A stretch of 64,000 bases of DNA from Bacillus luti (GCF_001884105.1 NZ_MACI01000094.1:83816-147815), one strand, 5' to 3'; counted from the first letter of the stretch, positions 45,539 through 56,221 are shown. The notes: generated by a model from the sequence alone, not told the origin. Translations and numbers: made by a program.

Positions 45539-45688
45539 GTGGAACGTTTACCAGTTGTGATTTGTCCTAATTGCCACAATTCTGCTGAGATTATTCATGT
45601 ATTAACAGCTCAATCTAATCAAAATGTAATTTATACGTGCCAAGTATGTCATTGTGTAATTCGGAATATTGAAACGAATAAAGGATAG
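45539..45688 (+). CDS. zinc-ribbon microprotein
   Basis: A 49-residue protein starting at GTG 45539 with SD TTAGGAGG and an 8-base gap. Two CxxC pairs (CPNC near the start, CQVC followed by HC) about 28 residues apart make a zinc-ribbon. It lies between ykuJ and ykuK. The size and cysteine pattern suggest a small metal-binding adaptor; no named family is recognised. Confidence 0.75.
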   Translation: MERLPVVICPNCHNSAEIIHVLTAQSNQNVIYTCQVCHCVIRNIETNKG

Positions 45689-45762
45689 GGAGTTATAATT
45701 TTTGTTTTTGTCCCATACAATGAGAATACGAAAAGTCTGTCTAATTGAAAGGACGTGACTAT

Positions 45763-46281
45763 GTGGACGGTGAACATACATTTTATAATGTTTCAGAGAG
45801 ACATTTGAATTTTGATATGGTCTTTAACCGTATTTGTAGTTTCATTGAAAGGGATCCACGAAATTTATATCGATTATCCATTGGGACAGACTCACAAGCA
45901 CATCAAAAGGATACAAGATTTATTACGGCAATTCATATTCATCGTGTTGGAAAAGGAGCTTGGGGTTGCTTACACCATAAATCAGTAAAAGATAAACCAG
46001 CAACTTTACGTGAGAAAATATATTTAGAAACGCAGTTTAGTCAAGAAATTGCATGCCTATTTACTCCTAATCACATACAAACAATATGGGATTTATTGCA
46101 TCCGCACGCGCAAGATGGGGCAGGGTTTATAATGGAAATTCATTTAGACATCGGGAATGATGGTTTAACAAAAGAATTTATTTTAGATATGACAGCGAAA
46201 ATTCAAGCGATGGGATTGACTGCAAAAATTAAGCCGGATGCTTATGCGGCGTTTAGTTATGCCAATCGATATACGAAATAA
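45763..46281 (+). CDS. ykuK: YkuK family protein (DUF458, RNase H-like fold)
   Basis: A 172-residue protein with FYNVSERHLNFDMVFNRI, RLSIGTDSQAH (the first acidic residue of an RNase-H-like fold), HLDIG and IKPDAYAAFSYANRYTK. It matches YkuK in length and at both ends. The biochemical role is unknown; nuclease activity is only suggested by the fold. The start is GTG 45763 (SD AAAGGA, 9-base gap), which gives the B. subtilis length; a TTG six codons upstream is not supported. Confidence 0.9.
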   Translation: MDGEHTFYNVSERHLNFDMVFNRICSFIERDPRNLYRLSIGTDSQAHQKDTRFITAIHIHRVGKGAWGCLHHKSVKDKPATLREKIYLETQFSQEIACLFTPNHIQTIWDLLHPHAQDGAGFIMEIHLDIGNDGLTKEFILDMTAKIQAMGLTAKIKPDAYAAFSYANRYTK

Positions 46282-46399
46282 TTTCTATATATTTTCGATT
46301 TTTATATGTCTTTTACTAAAAACTGAATATTACATCTATTAAATAGGCTAGAAATTTTATATAATGAAAGTAACGATGCGAGTATAAGGAGAGGGGCAT

Positions 46400-46591
46400 A
46401 TGCAAAAGGAGTTTGTTTTAACGAAAGAAGAAGAAAATTTGTTATTAGATATTCTATTTCAGCAAAATTATGCGAGTGAAATTTTAGCTGTGGAACTTAC
46501 AGATATTGAGAGTGGTTTGAAAAAGACAGATGTGACGCAATATAAAAAAATCACAAGGCTATTTTACAGATTAAAAAATAAAGGGTATTAA
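46400..46591 (+). CDS. abbA: AbrB antirepressor AbbA
   Basis: A 63-residue acidic helical protein matching AbbA in size, charge and place (between ykuK and ykuL). In B. subtilis AbbA, made under Spo0A control, binds the transition-state regulator AbrB and blocks its DNA binding by mimicking DNA. SD GGAGAGGGG precedes ATG. I did not find a perfect Spo0A box in its short upstream region. Confidence 0.85.
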   Translation: MQKEFVLTKEEENLLLDILFQQNYASEILAVELTDIESGLKKTDVTQYKKITRLFYRLKNKGY

Positions 46592-46594
46592 GCG

Positions 46595-46620
46595 CTACCG
46601 AAATGGTAGTCTTTTTTTTG
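46595..46620 (+). terminator. intrinsic terminator of abbA
   Basis: CTACC-GAAA-TGGTAG with a T-run. Confidence 0.7.
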
Positions 46621-46761
46621 TGTTGTATGCTAAAATAGCCGTGTAATTGTATTTTTATTGAAATAAAGCTAAGGACAAAATAATAATATGAAAACGCTGT
46701 CATAAAATATGAATAGAGTCGGTGAATATAAGCAGGAAAAAGGGAAAATGGGGGATGTAAC

Positions 46762-47205
46762 ATGATAAGTATTCCGAAAGATGAGTTTCAACAAATTCTT
46801 GTGAAGGATTTAATGATTTCATCAGAAAAAGTAGCACATGTCCAAATTGGGAATGGTTTAGAGCATGCTTTACTTGTTCTTGTGAAATCTGGATATTCGG
46901 CGATACCTGTTTTAGACCCAATGTATAAACTGCATGGGTTGATTAGTACTGCTATGATTTTAGACGGTATGTTAGGATTAGAGCGCATTGAGTTTGAAAG
47001 ACTTGATGATATGAAAGTAGAACAAGTGATGAAGGAAGATATTCCAGTTCTTAAGTTAGAAGATTCATTTGCAAAAGCTTTAGAAATGACAATTGATCAT
47101 CCTTTTATTTGCGCTGTCAATGAAGATGGCTATTTTGAAGGGATTTTAACACGCCGGGCTATTTTGAAATTGTTGAATAAAAAAGTGAGACAACATAATC
47201 GATAA
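46762..47205 (+). CDS. ykuL: CBS-domain protein YkuL
   Basis: A 147-residue protein of two CBS motifs (about 15-75 and 85-145), with YSAIPVLDPMYKLHGLIS and FICAVNEDGYFEGILTRRAIL. CBS pairs bind adenine nucleotides, and Firmicute members related to CbpB/DarB bind c-di-AMP and control (p)ppGpp synthesis or pyruvate carboxylase; this fits YkuL (DarB). SD GGGGGATG precedes ATG. Confidence 0.9.
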   Translation: MISIPKDEFQQILVKDLMISSEKVAHVQIGNGLEHALLVLVKSGYSAIPVLDPMYKLHGLISTAMILDGMLGLERIEFERLDDMKVEQVMKEDIPVLKLEDSFAKALEMTIDHPFICAVNEDGYFEGILTRRAILKLLNKKVRQHNR

Positions 47206-47211
47206 CATGAG

Positions 47212-47250
47212 AAAAGTGACTTCATAGAAACAGAGAAGTCACTTTTTTTC
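47212..47250 (+). terminator. intrinsic terminator of ykuL
   Basis: A 12-bp stem (AAAAGTGACTTC/GAAGTCACTTTT) and a T-run. Confidence 0.85.
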
Positions 47251-47408
47251 GTGCATATCGGTTGTGTATGTATTATATTTAAAAGGATAAAAAACATAAG
47301 AAAAGTTAGGGCGGAAAAATTGTTTTTCGGTATAAAAGTATTTAGTTAAATTAAGATGAAAAGCTTATTGAAATAAGGTGTATGGAAGCTAAGGAAAGAG
47401 GGAGAAAG

Positions 47409-48266
47409 TTGCAAATTGATGATTTTCAAATGATGGTTGTGTTAGCTCAGGAATCAAATATGAGAAAAGCGGCGGAACGTTTATTTGTTTCCCAACCTGC
47501 GCTTAGTCAACGATTACAATCTATGGAGAAACAATGGGGAATGAAGTTTTTTATTCGCTCACAAAAAGGATTGACAATTACACCTGAAGGGGAAAAAGTC
47601 GCAAATTATGCAAAGGAAATGTTGCAAAGGGAAGAGGATATTAAAAGCGAGCTTGCTGTTTTTAGAACAGAAACTCACGGAACGTTAAAAATAGCTGTTG
47701 CATCAGTTATTGGTCAATATTGGCTCCCTCCTGTTTTGAAAAAATTTGTGCATAAATATCCTTCTGTGAAGATATCGCTGTTTACTGGCTGGAGTAGTGA
47801 AGTGCAAAAGCAATTTTATGAAGGTGACGTTCATGTTGCTATATTAAGGGGATCGCAGGAGTATAAAGGACAAAAGACACAATTATTTGAAGATGAATTA
47901 TATTTAGTCGACAAAGAAATAAAAGATATTTCGATGTTGAAAGAAACAAATAGACCATTTATTCAATTTAAAAGTGATTCGACTTATTATGGACAAATAC
48001 AAAATTGGTGGTATGGACTATTTTCTAATCCACCTAAGCGAACAATTGTAGTTGACCAAATTGAGACGTGCAAACAACTTGTTTTAAATGGTATAGGTTA
48101 TGCTCTATTACCTTCTACTGTTTTAAAAGAAGTACAGGAAAATATGTATAAAACACCTGTTCAATTAACGAGAGAAACATGGTTATTAACGAGTGAATCG
48201 GCAAGACAGTTGAAGCAAGTACAAGCATTTTTAGAAATTATAGAAGAAATTCAAATGGAAAAATAG
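47409..48266 (+). CDS. ccpC: LysR family regulator CcpC
   Basis: A 285-residue LysR regulator: helix-turn-helix MRKAAERLFVSQPALSQRLQSME, then the effector domain with GTLKIAVASVIGQYWLPPVL and QFKSDSTYYGQIQNWWYG. It closely follows CcpC (YkuM) of B. subtilis, which represses aconitase and citrate synthase and senses citrate. The start is TTG 47409 with SD AAGAGGGAG; an ATG nine codons upstream would put the SD inside the gene. Monocistronic. Confidence 0.9.
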   Translation: MQIDDFQMMVVLAQESNMRKAAERLFVSQPALSQRLQSMEKQWGMKFFIRSQKGLTITPEGEKVANYAKEMLQREEDIKSELAVFRTETHGTLKIAVASVIGQYWLPPVLKKFVHKYPSVKISLFTGWSSEVQKQFYEGDVHVAILRGSQEYKGQKTQLFEDELYLVDKEIKDISMLKETNRPFIQFKSDSTYYGQIQNWWYGLFSNPPKRTIVVDQIETCKQLVLNGIGYALLPSTVLKEVQENMYKTPVQLTRETWLLTSESARQLKQVQAFLEIIEEIQMEK

Positions 48267-48337
48267 GATTATTATCTTGCTACTCGCTCTATCGTTTGGT
48301 AGAGTAACAGTATAAATGGATTTAGGAGGCAACAAGA

Positions 48338-49060
48338 ATGAAAATGATGGACGCTAACGAAATTATTTCGTTTATTCAAAAAAGTGAAAAGAAAACTCCT
48401 GTAAAGGTATACATAAAAGGGGATTTAAAAGAAGTAACATTCCCTGAAACAGTACAAGCATTTGTAAATAAAAAATCCGGTGTATTATTTGGAGAATGGT
48501 CTGAAATTAAGACAATTCTTGATGAAAATAACAAGCACATTGTAGACTATGTTGTTGAAAATGACCGTCGCAATTCTGCAATTCCAATGCTTGATTTAAA
48601 AGGTATTAAAGCTCGTATTGAGCCAGGCGCGATCATTCGTGATCACGTTGAAATCGGCGACAACGCTGTTATTATGATGAATGCAACAATTAACATCGGT
48701 GCTGTAATTGGTGAAGGTTCTATGATCGACATGAACGCAGTACTTGGTGGACGTGCAACTGTCGGTAAAAATTGTCACGTAGGTGCAGGTGCTGTACTTG
48801 CAGGTGTAATTGAGCCACCTTCTGCAAAACCAGTTATCGTTGAAGATGATGTTGTAATTGGTGCAAACGTTGTTGTATTAGAAGGAGTTACAGTAGGTAA
48901 GGGTGCAGTTGTAGCAGCAGGAGCTGTTGTAACAGAAGATGTACCTCCATATACAGTTGTTGCAGGTACTCCAGCACGTGTAATTAAAGAAATTGATGAG
49001 AAGACAAAAGCAAAAACTGAAATTAAACAAGAACTTCGTCAATTAAACCCAGAGAAATAA
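48338..49060 (+). CDS. dapH: tetrahydrodipicolinate N-acetyltransferase
   Basis: A 240-residue left-handed beta-helix acetyltransferase (DapH/YkuQ). The N-terminal domain (1-90) precedes hexapeptide repeats from [20 protein letters not shown] to [27 protein letters not shown]. It acetylates tetrahydrodipicolinate in the acetylase branch to meso-diaminopimelate and lysine. SD GGAGGC precedes ATG. It is followed by a terminator-like hairpin and then by ykuR, the next but one step. Confidence 0.96.
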   Translation: MKMMDANEIISFIQKSEKKTPVKVYIKGDLKEVTFPETVQAFVNKKSGVLFGEWSEIKTILDENNKHIVDYVVENDRRNSAIPMLDLKGIKARIEPGAIIRDHVEIGDNAVIMMNATINIGAVIGEGSMIDMNAVLGGRATVGKNCHVGAGAVLAGVIEPPSAKPVIVEDDVVIGANVVVLEGVTVGKGAVVAAGAVVTEDVPPYTVVAGTPARVIKEIDEKTKAKTEIKQELRQLNPEK

Positions 49061-49066
49061 AAACAA

Positions 49067-50253
<1,187 letters not shown>

Positions 50254-50530
50254 CTCCCACCTTTTTAGGGGACAAAGGCACTTTTGTTATAAGGTGTAAG
50301 CACAGCTTATATAGAGTGATTTTAGACATTAGCATACAAAATGAAGGAATGAAAATTCTTTCTTAAAAAGTTTAATTGGTTGTCTTAATAATGAGCAGGG
50401 TGAGCCGCTGCTCATTATTAATTATTGCTAATAGGAAAGAGAATTATTTAACTAACTTATATATGTTTACTTTTACTATGAAAAATGTGTAAAATCAATG
50501 TGAAACATAGAAAAAAGGGTGGGGAATTAC
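50254..50530. other. intergenic region with a terminator-like hairpin
   Basis: It carries TAATAATGAGCAG...CTGCTCATTATTA (50386-50420), an imperfect stem without a clear T-run, and an ACTCCCACCT stretch (50253-50262) like that at 55481. The promoter of the next gene should lie near 50470-50510. No gene seen. Confidence 0.4.
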
Positions 50531-51397
50531 GTGCAAATTAGCAGTGCAATTTTATGTTTTGTCTTATATGCATACGTTATTATTGCGGCGGTTTATTTTG
50601 GGATAAGTTTTTATGCCTACCGTTTAGTAGATAATAATGAATATGACGAAACATATAAATGGGTGAAGAGGTATTTATCACCTGTACTAGAAATTATGAA
50701 TGGGTTTGTGCTCTTTTTATTTATTGGATTAATTGCTTTCTCAACGAGTTTAGTAGGGAATAAAACTACGCTATTTGTATTAGGGATTATTATTTTTATG
50801 TTGTTAGGAATCCGGATTGGTAATACAGTGTTTTGGAATGAAAGAAAAATAGATGGTTGGACGGGAATGTTAATCCCGTGTATGCTAGCTGCAATCGTGA
50901 CGAATATAGAACATGAGTATTATCAATTACACTTTTGGCTTATTATCGTTTTAACAATTCTTTCTGTTTTGTACATAAGTACAGTAGTATTAACATACAT
51001 TGCACATGAAAAAGGAGATGTTAAAGGGACTCGTTTCTTTAGAGGACGGGCATTATTTTGGAGTGTGCCAACGATGGCTGTTATAGGAATTATTGCGATA
51101 CTAGTAAATGGATATCAATTTTCTGATTGGCAAATGTTTTTAGAAAATTGGTGGATTTTTATCGTTTCATTTATTGCTTTTTTAGGTGCAACGCATTATT
51201 TATTCCATCAACATCATTACAAATGGGCGCTGTTATTTGCATTTACACAGCTTCTATTCGCTTTTTTCGGCCAAGAAACATTATTATTCGTTTTTGAAAC
51301 ATTTAGTTCATTTGGAAATATATTTGTATTTGGCATGTTGCTTGTTGGTATTTCCTTTTATTTACAACAATATTTTTATATGCAAAAACAAAAATAG
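50531..51397 (+). CDS. polytopic membrane protein of unknown function (CydB-like pattern)
   Basis: A 288-residue protein with about eight membrane helices and a short soluble loop (FWNERKIDGW). The spacing of helices and the loop RLVDNNEYDETYKWVKRYLSPVLEIMNGF remotely resemble cytochrome bd oxidase subunit II (CydB), but the haem-associated residues cannot be assigned and no CydA gene is near. The start is GTG 50531 with the GGGTGGGG SD; a GTG four codons upstream abuts the SD. It is followed after 83 bases by ktrC. Confidence 0.65.
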   Translation: MQISSAILCFVLYAYVIIAAVYFGISFYAYRLVDNNEYDETYKWVKRYLSPVLEIMNGFVLFLFIGLIAFSTSLVGNKTTLFVLGIIIFMLLGIRIGNTVFWNERKIDGWTGMLIPCMLAAIVTNIEHEYYQLHFWLIIVLTILSVLYISTVVLTYIAHEKGDVKGTRFFRGRALFWSVPTMAVIGIIAILVNGYQFSDWQMFLENWWIFIVSFIAFLGATHYLFHQHHYKWALLFAFTQLLFAFFGQETLLFVFETFSSFGNIFVFGMLLVGISFYLQQYFYMQKQK

Positions 51398-51480
51398 GAA
51401 CTATCTACAGGTTTTTGTGGCGCATATAAAGTATGCTACAATGAAAATACATAGTACTTGAAGTTATTGGAGGAATTCCT

Positions 51481-52146
51481 GTGAGTGAGAAAGAAAAAGA
51501 ATTTGCTGTCATTGGACTTGGGCGTTTTGGTGGAAGTATTTGTCGGGAACTAGCTCAATTAGGTATGGAAGTAATGGCAATTGATTCAGATGAGGATAAA
51601 ATTAATGAGTTTGCAAATATAGCCTCGCATGCTGTAATTGCAGATTCAACAGATGAGATGGTATTAAAAAGCCTTGGTATTCGTAATTTTGATCATGTAG
51701 TCGTTGCTATTGGAGATAATTTAAATTCAAGTATTTTAACAACATTGATTTTGAAAGAGTTAGGTGTAAAAAATATTACTGTAAAAGCTCAAAATGATTA
51801 TCATGAAAAAGTGTTAAGTAAAATAGGTGCCGACCACATAGTGCATCCAGAGCGTGATATGGGAAAAAGGATTGCTAATAATATTGCATCAAGTAATGTA
51901 TTAGACTATCTTGAACTTTCCGATGAGCATAGTATTGTAGAAATCATTGCAAATAAAAAAATTGATGGTCATTCTTTAATTGAATTAGATATTCGTGCGA
52001 AGTTTGGATTGAATATTGTAGCAATTAAACGTGGTAAAGAAGTTATTGTATCTCCTCGAGCTACGGAAAATATTCAAGCGGGAGATATATTAATTGTAAT
52101 TGGTCATGACGATGAAGTAGATCGTTTTAAACATTTTTTAAGATAA
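51481..52146 (+). CDS. ktrC: potassium channel regulatory subunit KtrC
   Basis: A 221-residue cytoplasmic gating subunit of a Ktr potassium uptake system. The RCK_N domain has GLGRFGGSICRELAQLG and the acidic strand end AIDSDEDK (nucleotide-binding); the RCK_C domain (about 135-220) may bind c-di-AMP, as known for KtrC. No membrane subunit (KtrD) is adjacent. GTG start with SD GGAGG. Order ktrC-rnjA-rpoY-ykrA-def-pdh as in B. subtilis. Confidence 0.94.
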   Translation: MSEKEKEFAVIGLGRFGGSICRELAQLGMEVMAIDSDEDKINEFANIASHAVIADSTDEMVLKSLGIRNFDHVVVAIGDNLNSSILTTLILKELGVKNITVKAQNDYHEKVLSKIGADHIVHPERDMGKRIANNIASSNVLDYLELSDEHSIVEIIANKKIDGHSLIELDIRAKFGLNIVAIKRGKEVIVSPRATENIQAGDILIVIGHDDEVDRFKHFLR

Positions 52147-52149
52147 ATG

Positions 52150-52184
52150 AAAAGGACAATACCATGAAGGTATTGTCCTTTTTC
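52150..52184. terminator. bidirectional intrinsic terminator
   Basis: A 14-bp stem (AAAAGGACAATACC with its complement) lies between convergent ktrC and rnjA. Confidence 0.9.
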
Positions 52185-53852
52185 TTATATTTCCATAATG
52201 ATTGGTAAAATCATTGGGCGACGTTTCGTTTTCTCATATAGGAATGGTGCCAATGTGTCTGTAATTTCATTTTTAATTTCAGACCATTGTGTTGTTTTAC
52301 GTTCCATTACTTTTTCTAAATGAGTTGTAATTAATGTTTGAGCGTCGTTGATTAAATCACTGCTTTCGCGCATATAAACGAAACCACGTGAAATGATATC
52401 AGGTCCGGCTGCAACTTTAAATTCTTTCATATCAATGCTTACAACTACAATAACAAGCCCTTCTTCAGAAAGGATACGACGATCGCGTAATACGATATTA
52501 CCGATATCTCCAATACCATTTCCATCGATATAAACAGAGCCAGATGGTATTTTACCAGCTACGCTTGCTTCATCTGAACGTAAGGCAAGAACATCTCCAT
52601 TATCCATGATGAAACAGTTCTCTTCTGGAATACCGCAATCATTCGCTAATTTCATATGCATACGTTGCATACGATATTCACCATGAATTGGCATGAAATA
52701 CTTCGGTTTAATTAGACGTAGCATTAGTTTTTGCTCTTCTTGTCCGCCGTGTCCACTCGTATGAATGTTTGACAGCTTACCATGAATTACGTCAGCACCA
52801 GCGCGATACAACATGTTAATTGTACGGCTTACACTAATTGTATTACCAGGGATTGGTGAAGAAGAGAAAACAACTGTATCGCCAGGAATAATTTGAATTT
52901 GACGATGTGTACCATTAGCGATACGTGAAAGTGCTGCCATTGGCTCACCTTGACTACCTGTACATAAAATAACAACTTTATTAGCTGGTAGTCGGTTTAA
53001 TTGAGCTGTATCTATAAATGTATCTTTCGGACAGCGAATATAACCGAGATTTTGTCCGATTTCAATCGCTGCTTCCATACTGCGACCAAATACAGCCACT
53101 TTCCGATTGTTTTCAACAGCAGCTTCAACAACTTGTTGCAAGCGATGGATATTTGATGCAAAGGTTGCGAAGATAATACGACCTTCTACTTTGCGGAAAA
53201 TATCTTGAATACTATCACCAACGCGGCGCTCAGACATAGTAAAGTTTGGAACTTCACTATTTGTACTGTCGGATAAGAGACAAAGTACACCGTCTTTTCC
53301 GATTTCAGCCATCTTTGTTAAGTCCGCAGGTTCACCGACTGGTGTGAAATCAAATTTGAAATCACCAGTATGAACAACTTGTCCTTGAGGTGTTTTCACA
53401 ACAACTCCGTACGAATCTGGGATACTGTGAGTTGTACGGAAGAAGGAAACAGATGTCTTTTTAAATTTAATAACATCATCTTCTTGAATTTCATAAAGTT
53501 TTGCTTTACGAAGTAATCCGTGCTCTTCTAATTTGTTTTTGATTAGTGCAATTGCTAATTTTCCGCCATAAATCGGAATGTTCACTTGACGTAATAAGTA
53601 AGGAATACCACCGATATGATCTTCGTGACCATGTGTAATGAATAATCCTTTAATTTTATCTTCGTTTCGCACAAAATAAGTGTAATCTGGTATTACATAA
53701 TCGATTCCGAGGAGTTCGTCTTCTGGAAACTTAATTCCAGCGTCAATAATAATAATTTCATCTTGAAATTGAACAGCATATGTATTTTTACCGATTTCAC
53801 CAAGTCCACCTAAAGCAAAAACGGCAGCTTGATCATTCTTTAGAAATTTCAT
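52185..53852 (-). CDS. rnjA: ribonuclease J1
   Basis: A 555-residue metallo-beta-lactamase/beta-CASP ribonuclease with endonuclease and 5'-3' exonuclease activity, central to mRNA decay and rRNA maturation. The zinc motif HGHEDH is at 74-79; other metal residues lie in HTGDFKFD and [10 protein letters not shown], with the C-terminal domain at about 450-555. It starts 4 bases after rpoY and is translated from the same message. The length is as in B. subtilis. Confidence 0.97.
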   Translation of the reverse strand: MKFLKNDQAAVFALGGLGEIGKNTYAVQFQDEIIIIDAGIKFPEDELLGIDYVIPDYTYFVRNEDKIKGLFITHGHEDHIGGIPYLLRQVNIPIYGGKLAIALIKNKLEEHGLLRKAKLYEIQEDDVIKFKKTSVSFFRTTHSIPDSYGVVVKTPQGQVVHTGDFKFDFTPVGEPADLTKMAEIGKDGVLCLLSDSTNSEVPNFTMSERRVGDSIQDIFRKVEGRIIFATFASNIHRLQQVVEAAVENNRKVAVFGRSMEAAIEIGQNLGYIRCPKDTFIDTAQLNRLPANKVVILCTGSQGEPMAALSRIANGTHRQIQIIPGDTVVFSSSPIPGNTISVSRTINMLYRAGADVIHGKLSNIHTSGHGGQEEQKLMLRLIKPKYFMPIHGEYRMQRMHMKLANDCGIPEENCFIMDNGDVLALRSDEASVAGKIPSGSVYIDGNGIGDIGNIVLRDRRILSEEGLVIVVVSIDMKEFKVAAGPDIISRGFVYMRESSDLINDAQTLITTHLEKVMERKTTQWSEIKNEITDTLAPFLYEKTKRRPMILPIIMEI

Positions 53853-53856
53853 ATGA

Positions 53857-54069
53857 CTATACGATTTCCGCTAATGTTAAATCAGCGTTTTCCTTTTCAT
53901 ATTCAAGATGAGCACCAGTAACAGACTGAACGAACTCGATATTATATGCGAACTTATTTAATTTTTTACGAACATCCTTCTCAGACGTAGCCTCTAAATA
54001 TAAAACTTTTGTATTTTCACGTACTGGAACCTCAGTCATTTTTTCTTGATAAAATACTTTAAAAATCAT
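53857..54069 (-). CDS. rpoY: RNA polymerase epsilon subunit
   Basis: A 70-residue small subunit of Firmicute RNA polymerase (YkzG): [21 protein letters not shown], then [15 protein letters not shown] and the acidic C-terminus. It sits 4 bases before rnjA, the conserved rpoY-rnjA pair. SD GGAGAGG precedes ATG. Confidence 0.95.
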   Translation of the reverse strand: MIFKVFYQEKMTEVPVRENTKVLYLEATSEKDVRKKLNKFAYNIEFVQSVTGAHLEYEKENADLTLAEIV

Positions 54070-54166
54070 TTGGAAAACCTCTCCTTGTCTATGTTTTGCA
54101 TTATCTGTTACTTATTATAAAGCAAACAGTCACGATTTTCATGTTTTTTCGAATGAGAATGAAGAA

Positions 54167-54187
54167 AAAGCCCGAAATGGGCACAAT
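54167..54187 (-). terminator. intrinsic terminator of the basic microprotein gene
   Basis: On the minus strand GCCC-ATTTC-GGGC is followed by TTTTTC, right after the stop of the 23-residue frame. Confidence 0.6.
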
Positions 54188-54259
54188 TTAAGCGATTGTC
54201 TTTTTGCGGACTAGATCATTTAAATAACGCTTGAGCTTTTTCTTCAGCTTCTTCAGCAT
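54188..54259 (-). CDS. 23-residue strongly basic peptide
   Basis: A frame from ATG 54259 with a perfect SD (AAGGAG) encodes 23 residues, ten of them Lys/Arg: MLKKLKKKLKRYLNDLV then RKKTIA. The spacing of Leu and Lys predicts an amphipathic cationic helix. A small terminator follows. The combination of SD, frame and terminator argues for a real gene upstream of (and in line with) rpoY-rnjA. Function unknown; toxic, membrane-active or nucleic-acid-binding roles are possible. Confidence 0.65.
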   Translation of the reverse strand: MLKKLKKKLKRYLNDLVRKKTIA

Positions 54260-54614
54260 GATTACTCCTTCCTTCCCTTATTTTAAACATGCATATTACT
54301 AGTAAAAACTCCGTCTCTGACATAAGAAAGAGAACAAAAGTTAATTGTGAATCTTGTCCTTTCTCATACAGTGAAAAGTATTCTATAGTAACGATTAGTA
54401 GCCGCTAGTTATAGGTATAGTATGAGAAAGAATAGAAAAGAAAATTCATACGAACAAGTATCACATTTTTACTAATATATATATGCAGGTTTCATTAATA
54501 AGGTTAGAAAGTGAACGCTTTCTTCACAGATGTTTAATATGTTATACTTTTTTTTGGAATTTGAAAAGTGATAATCAAAATAGGAGTATAGAGTGCCAGA
54601 AAGGATTTTGACAA
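54260..54614. other. divergent intergenic region with nested inverted repeat
   Basis: It contains the inverted repeat CTTTCTCATAC (54359-54369)/GTATGAGAAAG (54420-54430) enclosing a second imperfect stem (CTATAGTAAC/GTTATAG). GAACGCTTTC at 54512-54521 is a weak CRE-like site. Otherwise promoter DNA for the basic peptide and ykrA. Confidence 0.45.
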
Positions 54615-55388
54615 ATGAATGATAAAATTGTCTTTTTTGATATTGATGGAACATTATTAGATCACGATAAAAAAATACCGCAATCTACACGAGATGCAGT
54701 AAGACAGTTACAAGAAAAAGGTGTGCATGTAGCAATTGCAACAGGGCGTGCGCCATTTATGTTTGAAGATATTCGCAAGGAACTCAATATACATAATTAT
54801 GTTAGTTTTAATGGTCAGTATGTTGTATTTGAAGATGAAGTAATATTTAATAATCCGTTACATTCAGCTGCCTTGCATAAGTTTACTCAGTTTGCAAAAG
54901 AAGAAGGGTATCCACTCGTATATCTTGATCATCAAGATATGAGAGCATCAGTGGAATATCATGATTATGTGAAAGAAGGATTCGGAAGCTTAAATTTTGA
55001 GCATCCAGCATATGAACCGGATTTTTATGAGAAACGTAATATTTATCAAACACTTCTTTTCTGCGAAGTAAATGAAGAGGAAAAGTTTATTAATCAGTAC
55101 CCAGATTTTCATTTTATTCGTTGGCATGCGTATTCAATGGATATTATTCCAAATGGTGGTTCTAAGGCAAAAGGAATTGAGAAATTTATTGAGAAATTAG
55201 GGTTTAACCGTGAACAAGTGTATGCATTTGGAGATGGATTAAATGATTTGGAAATGATTGAAGCAGTTGGGACAGGTATTGTGATGGGAAATGGTCATGA
55301 AGATCTGAAAAAACTTGCGAATTATGTAACAAAGGATGTTAGTGAAGACGGTATATATCATGGATTAAAATGGGCTGAATTGCTATAA
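54615..55388 (+). CDS. ykrA: HAD superfamily hydrolase (Cof type) YkrA
   Basis: A 257-residue Cof/IIB HAD phosphatase. Motif I is FFDIDGTLLD (Asp nucleophile), motif II is IATGRAP, motif III a Lys in GGSKAKGIEKF, and motif IV is FGDGLNDLEMI. It probably dephosphorylates a sugar phosphate or flavin-type compound; the substrate is unknown. SD AAAGGA precedes ATG. Its place matches ykrA of B. subtilis. Confidence 0.92.
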   Translation: MNDKIVFFDIDGTLLDHDKKIPQSTRDAVRQLQEKGVHVAIATGRAPFMFEDIRKELNIHNYVSFNGQYVVFEDEVIFNNPLHSAALHKFTQFAKEEGYPLVYLDHQDMRASVEYHDYVKEGFGSLNFEHPAYEPDFYEKRNIYQTLLFCEVNEEEKFINQYPDFHFIRWHAYSMDIIPNGGSKAKGIEKFIEKLGFNREQVYAFGDGLNDLEMIEAVGTGIVMGNGHEDLKKLANYVTKDVSEDGIYHGLKWAELL

Positions 55389-55415
55389 GTGAATATGGAA
55401 CCCATTTCATACAAT

Positions 55416-55448
55416 AAAAAGGCGGAAGTTTAACTTCCGCCTTTTTAT
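55416..55448 (+). terminator. intrinsic terminator of ykrA
   Basis: A 15-bp stem (AAAAAGGCGGAAGTT with its complement) and a T-run. Confidence 0.9.
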
Positions 55449-55459
55449 CCTGCTATTTG

Positions 55460-55535
55460 CGGCCAGAAAGACTCCCACCTAAAAATTCGGTACGTGCTAA
55501 TAATCAGAGTGGATGGACACCTCTCTCTGATTAAA
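55460..55535. repeat. candidate dispersed repeat element
   Basis: The stretch contains ACTCCCACCTAAAAATTCGG, ACGTGC, and an AATCAGAG/CTCTGATT hairpin around a 15-base loop. The style recalls the short bcr-type repeats scattered in B. cereus genomes. It lies downstream of both ykrA and def, where such an element would do least harm. Copy number could not be tested here. Confidence 0.4.
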
Positions 55536-55550
55536 GTTTCACCTTAATTA

Positions 55551-56105
55551 TTATCGCTCCAAAGGTTTGGATTCATCGGGAGCGGCAAATGGATTCTCTT
55601 TATTAATATGGTCATAGAACATAACCCCATTTAAATGGTCGATTTCATGCTGGAATACGATTGCTGGCAAACCTTTTAAACGTAATTTAACTTCTTCTCC
55701 GTTAATAGATGTTGCTTTCACTGTAATCCTTGTGTAACGAGGGACATAGCCTGGTACGTCGCGGTCTACAGAAAGACAGCCTTCCCCATTTTGTAAATAT
55801 GTACGTTCAACAGAATGACTAATAATTTTTGGGTTAAATAATGCATGGCTATATAACGTGCCGTTCGTATCAGTTACATGAACCGCAATCATTTTCTTTG
55901 AAATCCCGATTTGCGGAGCTGCTAATCCGATTCCAGGGCGTAGACTATATTTTTCAGCCATTTCAGGATCTTGGCTATTTATTACAAATTCAATCATTTC
56001 TTTAAGGGTATTTGTATCTTCTTCGCTCGCTGGTATTACTACCTCTTCTGCAACGTTTCGTAAAATAGGGTCTCCCTCGCGAATGACATCTTTCATTGTA
56101 AGCAT
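55551..56105 (-). CDS. def: peptide deformylase
   Basis: A 184-residue deformylase that removes formyl from nascent N-terminal Met. The three motifs are [18 protein letters not shown] (metal Cys) and QHEIDHLNG (two metal His, catalytic Glu). Length and insertion fit the type 2 (DefB/YkrB) enzyme. SD AAAGGAGAGA precedes ATG. Matches the B. subtilis order ykrA-def-pdh. Confidence 0.96.
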   Translation of the reverse strand: MLTMKDVIREGDPILRNVAEEVVIPASEEDTNTLKEMIEFVINSQDPEMAEKYSLRPGIGLAAPQIGISKKMIAVHVTDTNGTLYSHALFNPKIISHSVERTYLQNGEGCLSVDRDVPGYVPRYTRITVKATSINGEEVKLRLKGLPAIVFQHEIDHLNGVMFYDHINKENPFAAPDESKPLER

Positions 56106-56221
56106 ATGTAATCTCTCCTTTCCCCTTTAGTCTACCAAAGGAGCTGAAAAAAGTCATCGACAAGTAGGGGAAGCGTTTTGGAAAGCGTTCTGCTATAGAA
56201 TATGTATGTAATACAAAGAAA

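Noticed and set aside
54505-54525. CRE upstream of ykrA
   Set aside because: GAACGCTTTC on the minus strand misses an essential position of the CRE consensus; kept only as a note.
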